Positions 8,801 to 17,765 of a stretch of 64,000 bases of DNA are shown here, piece after piece. A program made the translations under genes and the position numbers. The stretch's first letter is position 1. The number at the start of each line of letters is the position of its first letter. The notes beneath the pieces are model-generated. The model saw only the letters and a list, made by a program, of their open reading frames with translations, did no database searches and had not been told where the DNA came from. Origin of the DNA: GCA-002733465 sp039969155 (GTDB taxonomy: Bacteria > Pseudomonadota > Gammaproteobacteria > Enterobacterales > Kangiellaceae). The DNA lies in the NCBI GenBank assembly GCA_039969155.1, contig JBDVOJ010000117.1, positions 1-64,000 on the forward strand, given 5' to 3'.

Positions 8801-11602
8801 TTCGACGGACTGAAGTGTCTCTTGTTTCGCGTCACCATGCATACGATTAATGTCAGAGATAAATTGCTTAGAATGTTTTAGCTGGCTTGCTACATATTGT
8901 TGCATTTCCTCAATATCGTTTCTAATAGCAAGGCTTCTTGGAATATTCCATAGCTTAAGGAATGGCTTATTACTTTGAATAACATTGCCGTCTGAGTCGG
9001 TAACTAAAATGCCGTTATCAGTCGAAGCCAAGGTACTGCGCAATAGAACTCCCGCTTCACTAATTTTCAACTCAGCATTCTTTCTCTCGGTAATATCCGT
9101 TCTGATAGCAATATATCGAACTGGCTTTTGGTCGCTGCCAAGAAAAGGCACGATGGTGGTATCAACCCAATAAAGACTTCCGTCCTTCTTAGTATTTCTA
9201 AGCTCACCATGCCACACTCTGCCAGATGCAATAGTTTCGTACATAGTTCGCCAAAATTCGATTGAGTGAAATCCTGAATTTAGTATTCTATGATTATTGC
9301 CCACCAGCTCATTTGCACTATACCCACTAATATCTTGAAATTTCTTATTGGCAAAAACAATGGTTCCTTTAACATCAGTTATGGCAACGATAGTGTGTTG
9401 ATCAAGCGCAAATTTCTGATCGGCCAACTCCTTGTCCCTATGATGTTGTCGTAAAATCATATTATGGAAGCTTCTTGCAAGCACACCGACTTCATCTTTT
9501 GAATCTACTGGTAGATTCACTAATTCATTTTTTTCTTCATATTCTTCAAGCGCTTTTGCAGTTTTTAATAAGGGATTTGTGATTCGTCGCGCTCCAACAA
9601 AGGCCAGTCCTAAAGCAATCATTGATAAAGACAAACCCAACAAAAAACTATGATTCCTAAATTCGGCTAATTCTTTTTGAACAGCTTGATGATCGTAAAG
9701 TGCTAGCATTTTTATGTTGTCTATCGAAGAGCTATCATCCAGATCAATACTACGAATGACCGCAAATTTTATCTTTCGTTTGTCAGTCGAATTCTGCGGT
9801 TCATTGATTTCCAAAATCGCGTTTAGGCTTTTGCTCAGATCAATTTCTGAAAGTTCAATAAACTCCTCTTTTATCAAAGGTAAGCCTAAGTTGGATTTAT
9901 TCTCATTACTATGTAAATCTGGATGGTGGAAGTATTTCCCCTCACTATTAGCCAGATACAGATCGAAGCGTTTTTTGAATACAGCGCTTAGCTCAGCTAT
10001 GATGCCTTCGAAATTAATTTCAATAACAATTGCACCGACCGAATCAGTCCCATCATTCAGATAAAGAGGGATACCCGCTCGAAGTATTGGCATTGACTGA
10101 ACACCATCGATAAGATGGTTTTCTTCTAACTTTATCGATGAGAAGATCGCTTCGCTATTCTTGGATAGGAATACACGTTGTAAGAATTGTTGATTGAGAT
10201 GATGGGGGATTGTTGTACTTGACTTAGCTTGATTAAGAGCATCTCTTGATACTCTCAACAGTGCTTGATTAGAAACTTCCTTAGATATTATGCTAATCGT
10301 AAGATATTCGTATTTTCTTTGAAGAAATAGTCCAAATACAAACCCGATGTCCTTGAGCTCAGAGGGTTGTACTGGCTGCCCCTCGGAAATCGCTTCTAGC
10401 ACTGAAAACAATGCTGGTGATTGGCTAATCATAAAAGCGTCACTTCTCACCTGCTTGACAAAGTTATCGACAGTTGGTTTTGCCAATAGTGACTCGCTTT
10501 TTAATGAGTCTATTTGTTGTTGTTTAAAAAATGCCTCAGACTCACTATAAAACAACAGTGACACAATAGTACTAATAAAGATTGCAAATACAAATGCTAA
10601 CAACGGAATTGTCACTGATTGTGGTCGTGCTGCAGAACCAACTGGCAATAGTCGCTGGTCCGCCTCTTCCCATCGTCTTGGCTCTCCTGATGGTTGAGCA
10701 TTCGTGACTGTCTTGGTATTTACGATTAGCTCTAAAAGTATGCCGATAAAGATACAACTATAAGCAATGATCTTTAAGAAATGTGCGATGTTAAAGTGAT
10801 TATCAAACAACTGGGTCGAACCAAAACTCATATGCATTTGGGTGAAAAGCTCAGGCACAATGCTTAGTAATAATGCAAAGACCACGGTGCTTTTTCTATC
10901 TTTATACCAGCCCCAAATCAAAGTGCCAGCCATGATAAACAGGGCAAGCGGTAAAACATCGAAGGGTCTCGTGATCATTGCTGCGGGAAAAACGGTTCTT
11001 GGCAATTCTTCACTATTTACGACATATGAGGCTAAGGTTGCTGCTAGTCCCAGAAACGCAACGCAGACTATCGCTAAGATAATGAAGTGCTGACGGCGAT
11101 TACCAATATCGACTGATTGATTGTTTCGTGTGATCCAACGACTTAACAGAATACCAATAACCATGATGGATACGTTGAATATTCTCGAAAGAGCCCAGGT
11201 AAACGGGATGAAGTCGACGTTCTCGGAAGTTGCATCGATCAGTCTAGTAGCTGCGAACGTATGAAAGCCGTCAGTGAAGCCCGCACAAAGAATCGCCAAA
11301 CCAATGATTGGTACGACGATATCGCCATTTCGATAAAAGTGGATAAAAGAAGCTATCGCAGTGAACAACGCAATACTGACTGCGGTCCATTCTAATAAAG
11401 CATGATGAAATGAGCCTTTGAGAAGCTCAAACATTTGCGCATTAGAAATTTCAGACTGAGATAGACCGCTTGCAATTGCGACTTGAGGAGCCGAAGAAAA
11501 GTCGAGGCCAAATAGATTAAGAATAAATGGTACGCAACATAACAACAAAACGCCTAAAAATGCAGTTTGTTTTAAAGTCAAATTTACGCTCAGTTTTCTC
11601 AT
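5870..11602 (-). CDS. Giant hybrid sensor histidine kinase with two receivers and HPt
   Basis: About 1910 residues from the ATG at 11602. A TTG 75 bp further upstream lacks a ribosome-binding site. In order: a MASE3-like block of membrane helices (to about 290), a further helix (330-352), a large extracytoplasmic sensor, a helix (640-665), HAMP, PAS with PAC (725-850), a second PAS (850-970), GAF (980-1120), HisKA with His1169 (SHEIRTPMNG), HATPase (NLVGNAIKFT, DTGIGVP, GTGLGLSI), REC1 with Asp1460 (LADMNMPD), REC2 with Asp1619 (MDCQMPRMDG) and HPt with His1771 (AHTIKGGAANL). All phosphorelay residues are present. Two different input modules (MASE-like and periplasmic) in one chain are unusual. 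No separate output gene is adjacent; the nearest same-strand gene downstream is the TonB-dependent receptor. Confidence 0.92.
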   Translation of the reverse strand: MRKLSVNLTLKQTAFLGVLLLCCVPFILNLFGLDFSSAPQVAIASGLSQSEISNAQMFELLKGSFHHALLEWTAVSIALFTAIASFIHFYRNGDIVVPIIGLAILCAGFTDGFHTFAATRLIDATSENVDFIPFTWALSRIFNVSIMVIGILLSRWITRNNQSVDIGNRRQHFIILAIVCVAFLGLAATLASYVVNSEELPRTVFPAAMITRPFDVLPLALFIMAGTLIWGWYKDRKSTVVFALLLSIVPELFTQMHMSFGSTQLFDNHFNIAHFLKIIAYSCIFIGILLELIVNTKTVTNAQPSGEPRRWEEADQRLLPVGSAARPQSVTIPLLAFVFAIFISTIVSLLFYSESEAFFKQQQIDSLKSESLLAKPTVDNFVKQVRSDAFMISQSPALFSVLEAISEGQPVQPSELKDIGFVFGLFLQRKYEYLTISIISKEVSNQALLRVSRDALNQAKSSTTIPHHLNQQFLQRVFLSKNSEAIFSSIKLEENHLIDGVQSMPILRAGIPLYLNDGTDSVGAIVIEINFEGIIAELSAVFKKRFDLYLANSEGKYFHHPDLHSNENKSNLGLPLIKEEFIELSEIDLSKSLNAILEINEPQNSTDKRKIKFAVIRSIDLDDSSSIDNIKMLALYDHQAVQKELAEFRNHSFLLGLSLSMIALGLAFVGARRITNPLLKTAKALEEYEEKNELVNLPVDSKDEVGVLARSFHNMILRQHHRDKELADQKFALDQHTIVAITDVKGTIVFANKKFQDISGYSANELVGNNHRILNSGFHSIEFWRTMYETIASGRVWHGELRNTKKDGSLYWVDTTIVPFLGSDQKPVRYIAIRTDITERKNAELKISEAGVLLRSTLASTDNGILVTDSDGNVIQSNKPFLKLWNIPRSLAIRNDIEEMQQYVASQLKHSKQFISDINRMHGDAKQETLQSVEFLDGRVVEMVSRPMQIGENKLYRVWSFRDITSRVRASKIQQRALHAAKIKLDISAVLSSNGSLATKMSSTLMSLLSLAHNEVLTKAGIYLQNKKTNQLELFEYIGYLDEEFLMSNSSINFGEGLVGQAGLKQQIELVKSNNTNKETDLDQVEEHSYAVPVIDPVNKRKQALGVIFLIIEHPILEVDEKTALLKDISEMVALTLLNEQVKQELDFARKQAEESSKLKSEFLASMSHEIRTPMNGVLGMLGLLLNTNMTEEQRRKASIAQSSAQSLLSLINDILDFSKVDAGKLELEIIQFDIRKMFGELSESLALKSQEKGLEFILDLTEVEVPLVKGDPSRIRQILTNLVGNAIKFTDEGEILISASLKELDNGKLDFQCVVADTGIGVPKNKQKTLFDLFSQADTSTTRKYGGTGLGLSIVKKLCLMMGGDVELDSLEGQGSRFKFNVTLEKVTGAKTIKPSHDVSDLRILLVDDNPTNCQVVAKQLAHWGAQVKGVNSSSEVMKLLDENSKEGTQPPFDLILADMNMPDTNGLELVKLIRSDTRFNSLKLVMMTPMSYKDDRELEKLGCTNYFPKPATTIDLLTTLNAVQDDDSLANNMDYSMTRFELGEGHSLLENIGSRNLQWESNLRILLVEDNQVNQEVARGILSELGLNADIAEDGQEAIDLLNMSSEDDPYSILFMDCQMPRMDGYTASQLIRNGEAGIRYIEIPIVAITANAMKEDKEKCLQSGMNEYVSKPIEPIKMIEKLLIWFKPIGYSIDQHKDKSKVISMSDNNEDKSNLIWDEQALLKRSLGKEKLMRSLIAMFLKSSPKQVDELESACINMDSEKVRHLAHTIKGGAANLSALRVQQSALELEELAKQQRSEEYQETFVQLNSHFEEVIELFERYTDANTEKDSNLEKMSNNAVLTALSETKQALAEGAYISPDEVSYCDVQYDSSLIQTEMRELKNLILQFETEDAIALIGQIEAKLVN

Positions 11603-11776
11603 TAAGTCACTATGCAAACAATCACGGTAGTTAACAACCTTGCTAGACTTGGCAAGATCGGATAATGGAAATTCCAATTTTTTAGAAAAATTAGAATTTA
11701 GTTACCTTAAAGAATAGTCGTTGAGCGAGATTCTGCAAGAAATGCAGTTAATTCAACATTCGGCAAAAATGCTTTT

Positions 11777-12697
11777 TTATTCAACAGGATACAAGATAAC
11801 GTCTCCCACCTGCATAATGCTTGGAGAATCACCTAACTGTTTGATTATGCTATGCAATTCCATCAACTCATGAGTCGACAATAAAAGGTCCACTTCATTG
11901 GGCTGATAGGTCGCTCCAACAGGAAAATCGCTGCCTTCTTCACCCATTTCAATGTGTGCCCCTAGAAAACCAATAATTTCCTTGCTCAAGCTTAAGTTTG
12001 TCAATTTTTCAATACTATTAGAAAACTGATTCCAATCTCGAATATATAGCCGGCCAGGGTAAAAAGTATCACCACTGAGCACAAATTGGCTTTCTGAATC
12101 GTAGATAGCAATGCTTTCCTGCTGATGCCCTGGAATAGGAATGACAGTTAACATGCGATCACCAAGATCGAAATTACTATTGCTATTAGGCCAGTCTTTG
12201 AAGTTGAAGAATTCAACAACCGATTGCAAATTAGGTTTTATGACATGACTTTTGGCTAGAGCCCTAAATTGCCCATCACCAGCGTAGTGGTCAGAATGGC
12301 TATGAGAGTGCGCTACTATTAACTCAATAGGCGCTAGTTGAAACTTGGCTTGGAATTGCTTGACTGTCTGAATCACCAACTGACTCAAAGGAAAATGTTC
12401 GGTGTCAGCGGTAGCGCCGGTATCAAATAATAGGGCTTTTTGTTTTCCTAAAAGAAGATAAATAAATGGGGCTTCGTAATGTGTACATTTATTCTGTCTG
12501 AAAATATAAGTAGACTCTGACAGTTTTAAAACATCAATAGCAGGTTGTTTATTGAGAGCACAATTTTGTTGACCGTGTATCCAACGTTTGCTCTTAACTT
12601 TATCCACTAAATTCGTTTGCGCTTGCGCAGAGGCTGAACAAAATAGCGCGATTAAGTAAAAACAAATGTATCTAGAATAGAAAATATTTTGGAACAA
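11777..12697 (-). CDS. Secreted metallo-beta-lactamase-fold hydrolase
   Basis: A 306-residue protein with a signal peptide (LIALFCSASAQA) and the MBL metal motif HSHSHSDH near residue 130, then a second His (IPGHQQES), Asp (LSGDTF) and His (LGAHIEMG). A periplasmic zinc-dependent hydrolase is expected; the fold also covers lactonases and glyoxalases, and nothing here fixes the substrate. The start is TTG, preceded by a near-perfect GGAGG at 6-base spacing. An out-of-frame ATG lies between the two. It is divergent from the hypothetical gene at 12940. Confidence 0.85.
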   Translation of the reverse strand: MFQNIFYSRYICFYLIALFCSASAQAQTNLVDKVKSKRWIHGQQNCALNKQPAIDVLKLSESTYIFRQNKCTHYEAPFIYLLLGKQKALLFDTGATADTEHFPLSQLVIQTVKQFQAKFQLAPIELIVAHSHSHSDHYAGDGQFRALAKSHVIKPNLQSVVEFFNFKDWPNSNSNFDLGDRMLTVIPIPGHQQESIAIYDSESQFVLSGDTFYPGRLYIRDWNQFSNSIEKLTNLSLSKEIIGFLGAHIEMGEEGSDFPVGATYQPNEVDLLLSTHELMELHSIIKQLGDSPSIMQVGDVILYPVE

Positions 12698-12939
12698 ACC
12701 ATTCCTCCGTCTTATCGGTATCTATCACTCTCAGTATGAAAAAGAAGAGACCTAAAGATAACTGTTCAGGCTATGTTAAACGACTATCCATTCAGGATCA
12801 TTAGAGCGACTATTACTTTTAGTTCCAATCTGGAATCAATATTAGATTCCCGTACATTGATTAAATTATTGAATTCTTACAAGATCCTATTACTTTGATT
12901 AGAGCTCTAGGCGCTAAGCACCAATAGCAGGACAGTATT

Positions 12940-13605
12940 GTGAAAACAACTTTGACCATTATCTTTTTGATATGTGCTACCTTAACCAGCAAATTAGAAT
13001 CGCAAGAGCGCCCGTTAGTGGGTCTTCACGGTATGGCTATCTTTTACCATCACGGCCAGTGGTATGGTTCGCATTTGCCGCTAGCCAACTCGATTCATTC
13101 CCATCAACTAATTTTTAGTTTTGAATTTGAAAATCTAGATGAATTTCAAATCAAACAACTTAAAGAGTTAGCGCTTGCAACAAAGTTAGTCACTATCGCC
13201 CCAGAAGTATTCGATTTAATGAAATTTATGGATAATAAGCTGACAACTTTTAGTGGCAAACTCTATCAGGGTCATTTTGAGCGAGCAGGGCTTGTTATCG
13301 CCGAATCTGTTAAAATCAAGGTAAACAAAATTCTTTTAAATAAAGCACTTGATCAAAGCAACAACGGAGATTATTACCTTGTTCAGACGACAACTAAGCA
13401 TGGGTTACTAGTGCATAAAATAGGAGCTAGTCCAAGTTTCGACCAAATTCTCGGTTTTAGTTTCAACATTGAACCAAACTCAAAGCGGCCTTACCCCAAA
13501 ACAGTTAAACTTGGGAATCTGCGACCACTTAAACAACTTGAGACTAATAGTAAGCTAATAACAATTACGACAGAGTACTATTTGGAAACCAAAGATTTTA
13601 GGTAA
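12940..13605 (+). CDS. Hypothetical secreted protein
   Basis: A 221-residue protein starting at GTG with AGGA upstream, with a short signal peptide (TLTIIFLICATLTS). I do not recognise the family. The mature N-terminus is rich in His and aromatics (LHGMAIFYHHGQWYGSHLPL, SIHSHQLIF), which could bind a metal. Comparable motifs occur in uncharacterised envelope proteins that accompany redox or metal genes, but that link is tentative. It is divergently oriented to the secreted MBL hydrolase; there is no clear operon partner downstream. Confidence 0.6.
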   Translation: MKTTLTIIFLICATLTSKLESQERPLVGLHGMAIFYHHGQWYGSHLPLANSIHSHQLIFSFEFENLDEFQIKQLKELALATKLVTIAPEVFDLMKFMDNKLTTFSGKLYQGHFERAGLVIAESVKIKVNKILLNKALDQSNNGDYYLVQTTTKHGLLVHKIGASPSFDQILGFSFNIEPNSKRPYPKTVKLGNLRPLKQLETNSKLITITTEYYLETKDFR

Positions 13606-13793
13606 TCAAGTTGCAAATACTCAATTACTCAATTACTCAAGAAGATAACTACAGCGACAATTCTTGCTAAAAGAAATACTCCGCCCTACAATTGCCTTTG
13701 ATTTTTAATATCAATGATTTGCTATGAAACTTGGCCACTCAGAGTATCAAAGTCCATATTTGTGCTTGATTAGCTAATAACGGAGAGTTTTCG

Positions 13794-15197
13794 ATGCAAG
13801 AGCTAATTGAAACACCAGGGTTTGAATGGGCGTTGCTAGTACAAGTTGCAGCAATCATCGGATTTATCCTAGGTCTGGTTCTTGTCGCTCAAATTCTTAC
13901 CAGTCAAAAAGTACCTTCCGCCACTTTTGGTTGGATTTTGCTGATAGTCATCTTGCCTTTCATTGGTATTCCTCTCTATCTTTTTTTTGGAAGGCGAAAA
14001 TTTCATTCCCAAGTTAGACGCAAACTAAAACTAAAGCTGGCGGAACATGATTCCTGCCATCAACATGAAATACAATCATTATTAATGGCTCTAGGAGTCC
14101 CTGCCTCGACAAAAAATAACGTGGTCAAATTTCATAATAATGGTCAACATGCATTTGAAGAATTAGTCGACTTGATTGAAAATGCCAAACAATCTATCGA
14201 TATTGGTTGTTATCTTTTTGGTAAAGATGCCTCTGGTGATCGAATATTATCCATTTTGAGAGAAAAAATTGCTCAAGGCGTTAAAGTCAGATTACTAATA
14301 GATGGCATTGGCTCCTTTCATTTTCCAACCAAACGACTTAGACAATTTAAAAAAAACGGTGGTGAATACGCCTGGTTCATTCCAATTTTTCAAGCGCCAT
14401 TTAATGGCAGAAGTAATTTAAGATTGCATCGCAAAATGATTATCGTCGATCGCGAACGGATTTGGAGTGGTGGTCGAAATATCAGCGATTTATATTTTGA
14501 TCTAGGTGACAAAGAAAAAGCCTGGATTGACTTAAGCTTTACTCAACAAGGTCCCGTAGCCACTTGTTATGCCACCATTTTTGAGTCCGATTGGTTATTT
14601 GCCACAGGCAACCAAACTCAGAAACTACCGAATATAACTCGGGCATCCGGAAAAGGGCAGAGTTTAGTTCAAGTAATTCCTTCTGGACCGGACGTCAAAG
14701 AAGATCCACTTCCAGCAGCTCTCACCAGTGCATGCTATGCCGCAAAATCAAAAATTACCCTAGTAAGTCCTTACTTTATTCCGGGTTCTGGTATCGAACA
14801 AGCGATAATACTGGCAGCGCTCAGAGGAGTGCAGGTCAATATTGTAGTACCGCAGGAATCCGACCATCGAATTGCAGATATAGCTCGCGATCGCACCTTA
14901 AGAAGTTTAAGTGATGCGGGAGTCAATATTTGGTTGGTAGCGGGTTCAATGATGCATGCCAAAGCCTATGTGTTTGATGACAATATCGCTTTTTGTGGCT
15001 CAGCTAATCTCGATATTCGTAGTTTATATTTAAACTGCGAAGTGATGAGTTGCTTTTATAGTAAGCCAGATATCAAGTGGCTAACAGAATGGAGTGACAA
15101 TCTAATTGAAGATGCCCTCCGGTACGAAGGACAATCCACAAGTTATTTTAAACGAATGATAGAAGGAATAATCTTACTTGTCGCCTATCAGCTATAA
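13794..15197 (+). CDS. cls: Cardiolipin synthase (phospholipase D superfamily)
   Basis: A 467-residue inner-membrane enzyme that would condense two phosphatidylglycerols to cardiolipin and glycerol. Two N-terminal membrane helices (about 13-35 and 44-65) precede two PLD domains with HKD motifs: HRKMIIVDRERIWSGGRN and HAKAYVFDDNIAFCGSANLD. The length and the P-L-Y-L-F-F-G-R-R-K step after helix 2 fit the ClsA type. A GGAG ribosome-binding site lies before the ATG. It ends 25 bp from the convergent AraC-type gene, with no strong terminator seen. Confidence 0.93.
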   Translation: MQELIETPGFEWALLVQVAAIIGFILGLVLVAQILTSQKVPSATFGWILLIVILPFIGIPLYLFFGRRKFHSQVRRKLKLKLAEHDSCHQHEIQSLLMALGVPASTKNNVVKFHNNGQHAFEELVDLIENAKQSIDIGCYLFGKDASGDRILSILREKIAQGVKVRLLIDGIGSFHFPTKRLRQFKKNGGEYAWFIPIFQAPFNGRSNLRLHRKMIIVDRERIWSGGRNISDLYFDLGDKEKAWIDLSFTQQGPVATCYATIFESDWLFATGNQTQKLPNITRASGKGQSLVQVIPSGPDVKEDPLPAALTSACYAAKSKITLVSPYFIPGSGIEQAIILAALRGVQVNIVVPQESDHRIADIARDRTLRSLSDAGVNIWLVAGSMMHAKAYVFDDNIAFCGSANLDIRSLYLNCEVMSCFYSKPDIKWLTEWSDNLIEDALRYEGQSTSYFKRMIEGIILLVAYQL

Positions 15198-15222
15198 ACG
15201 ATTCCATCACCTAACTATCTAG

Positions 15223-16116
15223 CTATTTTATGGGTAAATAGATATCAGTAATCAATTGATGTTCCTGAACTTCGGGGATTAAATTCAGATAATGAAAAAA
15301 GCAAGGAAAATCTCTTAGTTCTTCTCCGCTCGCGGGTAACCATTCACTATACAAATAGCGAATTTTATCATCCATCTTATCGTGACTTCCTAAATGCCGC
15401 ACTACAACACACCGGCCACCAGGAATTTCACCAGCAATGACCCCTTGCGGGTTTTCTGGAACATCGCCTTTCACGCTACCACAAATATCAAACCGAAAAT
15501 CCTTTGCAGTCGTATTACTTGGGTCATCGTAAGCAACGCCATAGGTATTACTTGATTTAACTGGCGATAACTTAGTTTGCTTACGCCACTCTATAAATTT
15601 TCCCGCGGAAGCTAGCACTCGATCAGGATTACCGCGATGTTCCAATTTAGCGACTCTTGTTGTCTTAAATTCTACAATATTTATTTGCATATCAATCTGC
15701 TCTTTACTCTCAAGTTGTTTGAATTCAATTGGTCTATCAAATTGTTGTTTCCATCTATCCCAATTTGGATTAGTGCGAAACTCTGAAGGAGATTGACCAA
15801 TGACTTTATTGAAAGCTCGAGAAAAAGATTCATGATTTGAAAATTGAGCATCAAAAGCAATATCAACGATTTTAGTCTCTCGATTAAAAGCTAGTTGATA
15901 GGAGGCGCGTTTCAATCGCATTATTTGAACAAACTGAAAAGAACTCATTCCGGTATACATTGAGAACTGACGATTAAAATGAAACTTAGAAAAACCAGCG
16001 ACTTCCGCCAGTTTATCAAGTGAGAATCTTTCATCTAGATTGTGCAAGACAAAGTCTTTTACTCGCTCCATTTTTTCTCGATATTTCTCTTGTGACGGCT
16101 TCTTTTGAATGTTCAA
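15223..16116 (-). CDS. AraC-family regulator with GyrI-like effector domain
   Basis: A 297-residue regulator. The N-terminal AraC double helix-turn-helix (LDKLAEVAGFSKFHFNRQF; IAFDAQFSNHESFSRAF) is followed by a GyrI-like small-molecule-binding domain (VVRHLGSHDKM, YSEWLPASGEE, DIYLPI), an arrangement like Rob and other multidrug-sensing activators. The full frame begins at a TTG close to an AAGG; an ATG at 16071 is an alternative that leaves the HTH intact. Its target is unknown, and the 246 bp upstream to the SDR gene holds no other convincing gene. Confidence 0.85.
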   Translation of the reverse strand: MNIQKKPSQEKYREKMERVKDFVLHNLDERFSLDKLAEVAGFSKFHFNRQFSMYTGMSSFQFVQIMRLKRASYQLAFNRETKIVDIAFDAQFSNHESFSRAFNKVIGQSPSEFRTNPNWDRWKQQFDRPIEFKQLESKEQIDMQINIVEFKTTRVAKLEHRGNPDRVLASAGKFIEWRKQTKLSPVKSSNTYGVAYDDPSNTTAKDFRFDICGSVKGDVPENPQGVIAGEIPGGRCVVVRHLGSHDKMDDKIRYLYSEWLPASGEELRDFPCFFHYLNLIPEVQEHQLITDIYLPIK

Positions 16117-16362
16117 AACCTTTCTCTTTTTCTTGAATGTCTTTCAATGAACGAGAGTTTGACATTGAGATTGACGAGATACTTGACTCAAATTGCTTAT
16201 TTCAAATTGAGTTGATTTTATTGTTCTTTGTAAGATATAAAATTGATGCTTCGACTCAGCTCAGCAACCTTTTTATTTCGCAGCGCAGCGAAACCGCGTT
16301 TGACTTAAAAAAACTAGAACTTCCGCTTTAGATAAATAACAACCCCATTACTTTGAATCCAA

Positions 16363-17112
16363 CTAACTCATCCCTCGTAAAAATCGAGCCGGTATAATCC
16401 GAATGAACCAATGTAAAAAAGCCCAAGGCCAAGTTGGTACAAATGCATTGGCTTTTTCTTTATTAATTGCTTTTACAATGGCTTTGCAACCTGTTTCGGT
16501 ATCTACGATAAAAGGCACTGTTTTTACTTTTTCGTTAATTTCACTGCGAATAAATCCAGGATGAATGCAAGTTACTTTAATCGCCGTTCCCATCACATCG
16601 ATTCGAATGCCTTCGGTTAATGAAGTTAACGCAGCCTTAGTCGCGGCATAAACCGTCATTGCTCGCCGAAAACCTCTAACTGCGCTAATAGAAGAAATGG
16701 TTACTAGATGACCAGTCTTTTGTTCCCTAAAAATACTCAAGGCTGCTTCACTTTGAGCTAGCGCTGCGACAAAATTAGTTTCAGCGGTTTGCCGATTGAC
16801 TCTAAAATAGCCCGTGCCGATTGAAGCGCCTTTTCCCATTCCGGCATTGACGATCACTCGATCGAGAGTCCCCATATCCAATTTAAAAGCATTAAACACT
16901 TCAAATACTTGGTCATAATCGGTGACGTCTAACTGACGAACATACACCTCAATTTCTGGATTAATCGCTTCTAGTTCAAGTTTTAATGCTTCAAGGTTCT
17001 CCATTCGTCTTGCACATAGGGCTAAATTGCAACCTTGTTTAGCAAACTGAATCGCCATCCCTTTACCCAACCCAGAGCTGGCTCCAGTTATTAGAATATT
17101 CTTTCTTGTCAT
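16363..17112 (-). CDS. Short-chain dehydrogenase/reductase
   Basis: A 249-residue classical SDR: cofactor motif TGASSGLGKG, NAG motif (VNAGMG), catalytic Ser (TISSISAVRG) and YAATK Tyr-Lys pair. The C-terminus (FVPTWPWAFLHWFIRIIPARF) is hydrophobic, as in membrane-associated SDRs that act on lipid or steroid-like substrates. It is third in a minus-strand group after the alpha/beta hydrolase and TetR genes (16 bp gap after TetR) and is likely repressed by that TetR protein. Confidence 0.88.
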   Translation of the reverse strand: MTRKNILITGASSGLGKGMAIQFAKQGCNLALCARRMENLEALKLELEAINPEIEVYVRQLDVTDYDQVFEVFNAFKLDMGTLDRVIVNAGMGKGASIGTGYFRVNRQTAETNFVAALAQSEAALSIFREQKTGHLVTISSISAVRGFRRAMTVYAATKAALTSLTEGIRIDVMGTAIKVTCIHPGFIRSEINEKVKTVPFIVDTETGCKAIVKAINKEKANAFVPTWPWAFLHWFIRIIPARFLRGMS

Positions 17113-17128
17113 AATTATTCTCTAGTTG

Positions 17129-17719
17129 TTATTTTTGTTTTACGAATAGCTGATGAGCGAGCAATTTTGTTTTGCTAAGATATTTTTTCAGGCTCCATTC
17201 ACAGTCTTGGGTCAAGTGTTCCCAGTTTCTAATCGAGAGAATGGTCCATAACATATCAACCGCTTCTTTATGGCTAAACAGACTTGATAGATGTCCGTCT
17301 TTTTGAAGCGCCTTAATAGCAGCTTCACAGCCATGTCGAAGCGCTTGCATTCTGCCAGACCAGGCAGCGGCGGCATCTTCGTCAGTATCTTGCATAGCTA
17401 AAAGCGCTTTAGCAACTGGATAAATTTCAGAAATATATCTCCCCCAAGCATCAATAAATAACTCAAGACGTAAGATGCCATTTTCAGCGTTTCGACTTGG
17501 GGCAAGACGAGCATCAATGTCTTTAATCTTATCGATATAAAGGGTCGTTGCTGTCAATAAGTCTGAGCGATTAGAAAAGTGGAGGTAGACAGCTTGACGA
17601 CTGACCTCAGCTTGCTTGGCAATATCTGACATGCGCACACCATCACCTCGATTTGCTTCGAGTAACTTCCAGGCGGCCTGCAAGATGCGAATTCTAGTTT
17701 CTTCGGATTTACTTGACAT
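17129..17719 (-). CDS. TetR/AcrR-family repressor
   Basis: A 196-residue repressor with an N-terminal HTH (MSDIAKQAEVSRQAVYLHFSNR, in two parts) and a helical ligand-binding domain. The ATG start is one codon inside the open frame, which begins with TTG. It lies between an alpha/beta hydrolase and an SDR in one operon. The divergent promoter region of that operon carries two copies of a 17-bp palindrome at 18631-18681, the best candidate operator for this protein. Confidence 0.88.
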   Translation of the reverse strand: MSSKSEETRIRILQAAWKLLEANRGDGVRMSDIAKQAEVSRQAVYLHFSNRSDLLTATTLYIDKIKDIDARLAPSRNAENGILRLELFIDAWGRYISEIYPVAKALLAMQDTDEDAAAAWSGRMQALRHGCEAAIKALQKDGHLSSLFSHKEAVDMLWTILSIRNWEHLTQDCEWSLKKYLSKTKLLAHQLFVKQK

Positions 17720-17765
17720 CAAGTCAATTTACAACAAGGGCTCTAGTAGGTCAATTTTAAAAACT

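Noticed and set aside
14591..14914. A 107-residue frame in the cardiolipin synthase gene
   Set aside because: It lies inside a complete PLD-domain gene in another frame and has no codon or motif support.
16137..16331. A 64-residue plus-strand frame between AraC and SDR genes
   Set aside because: No ribosome-binding site, no family, and AT-rich filler; not supported as a gene.
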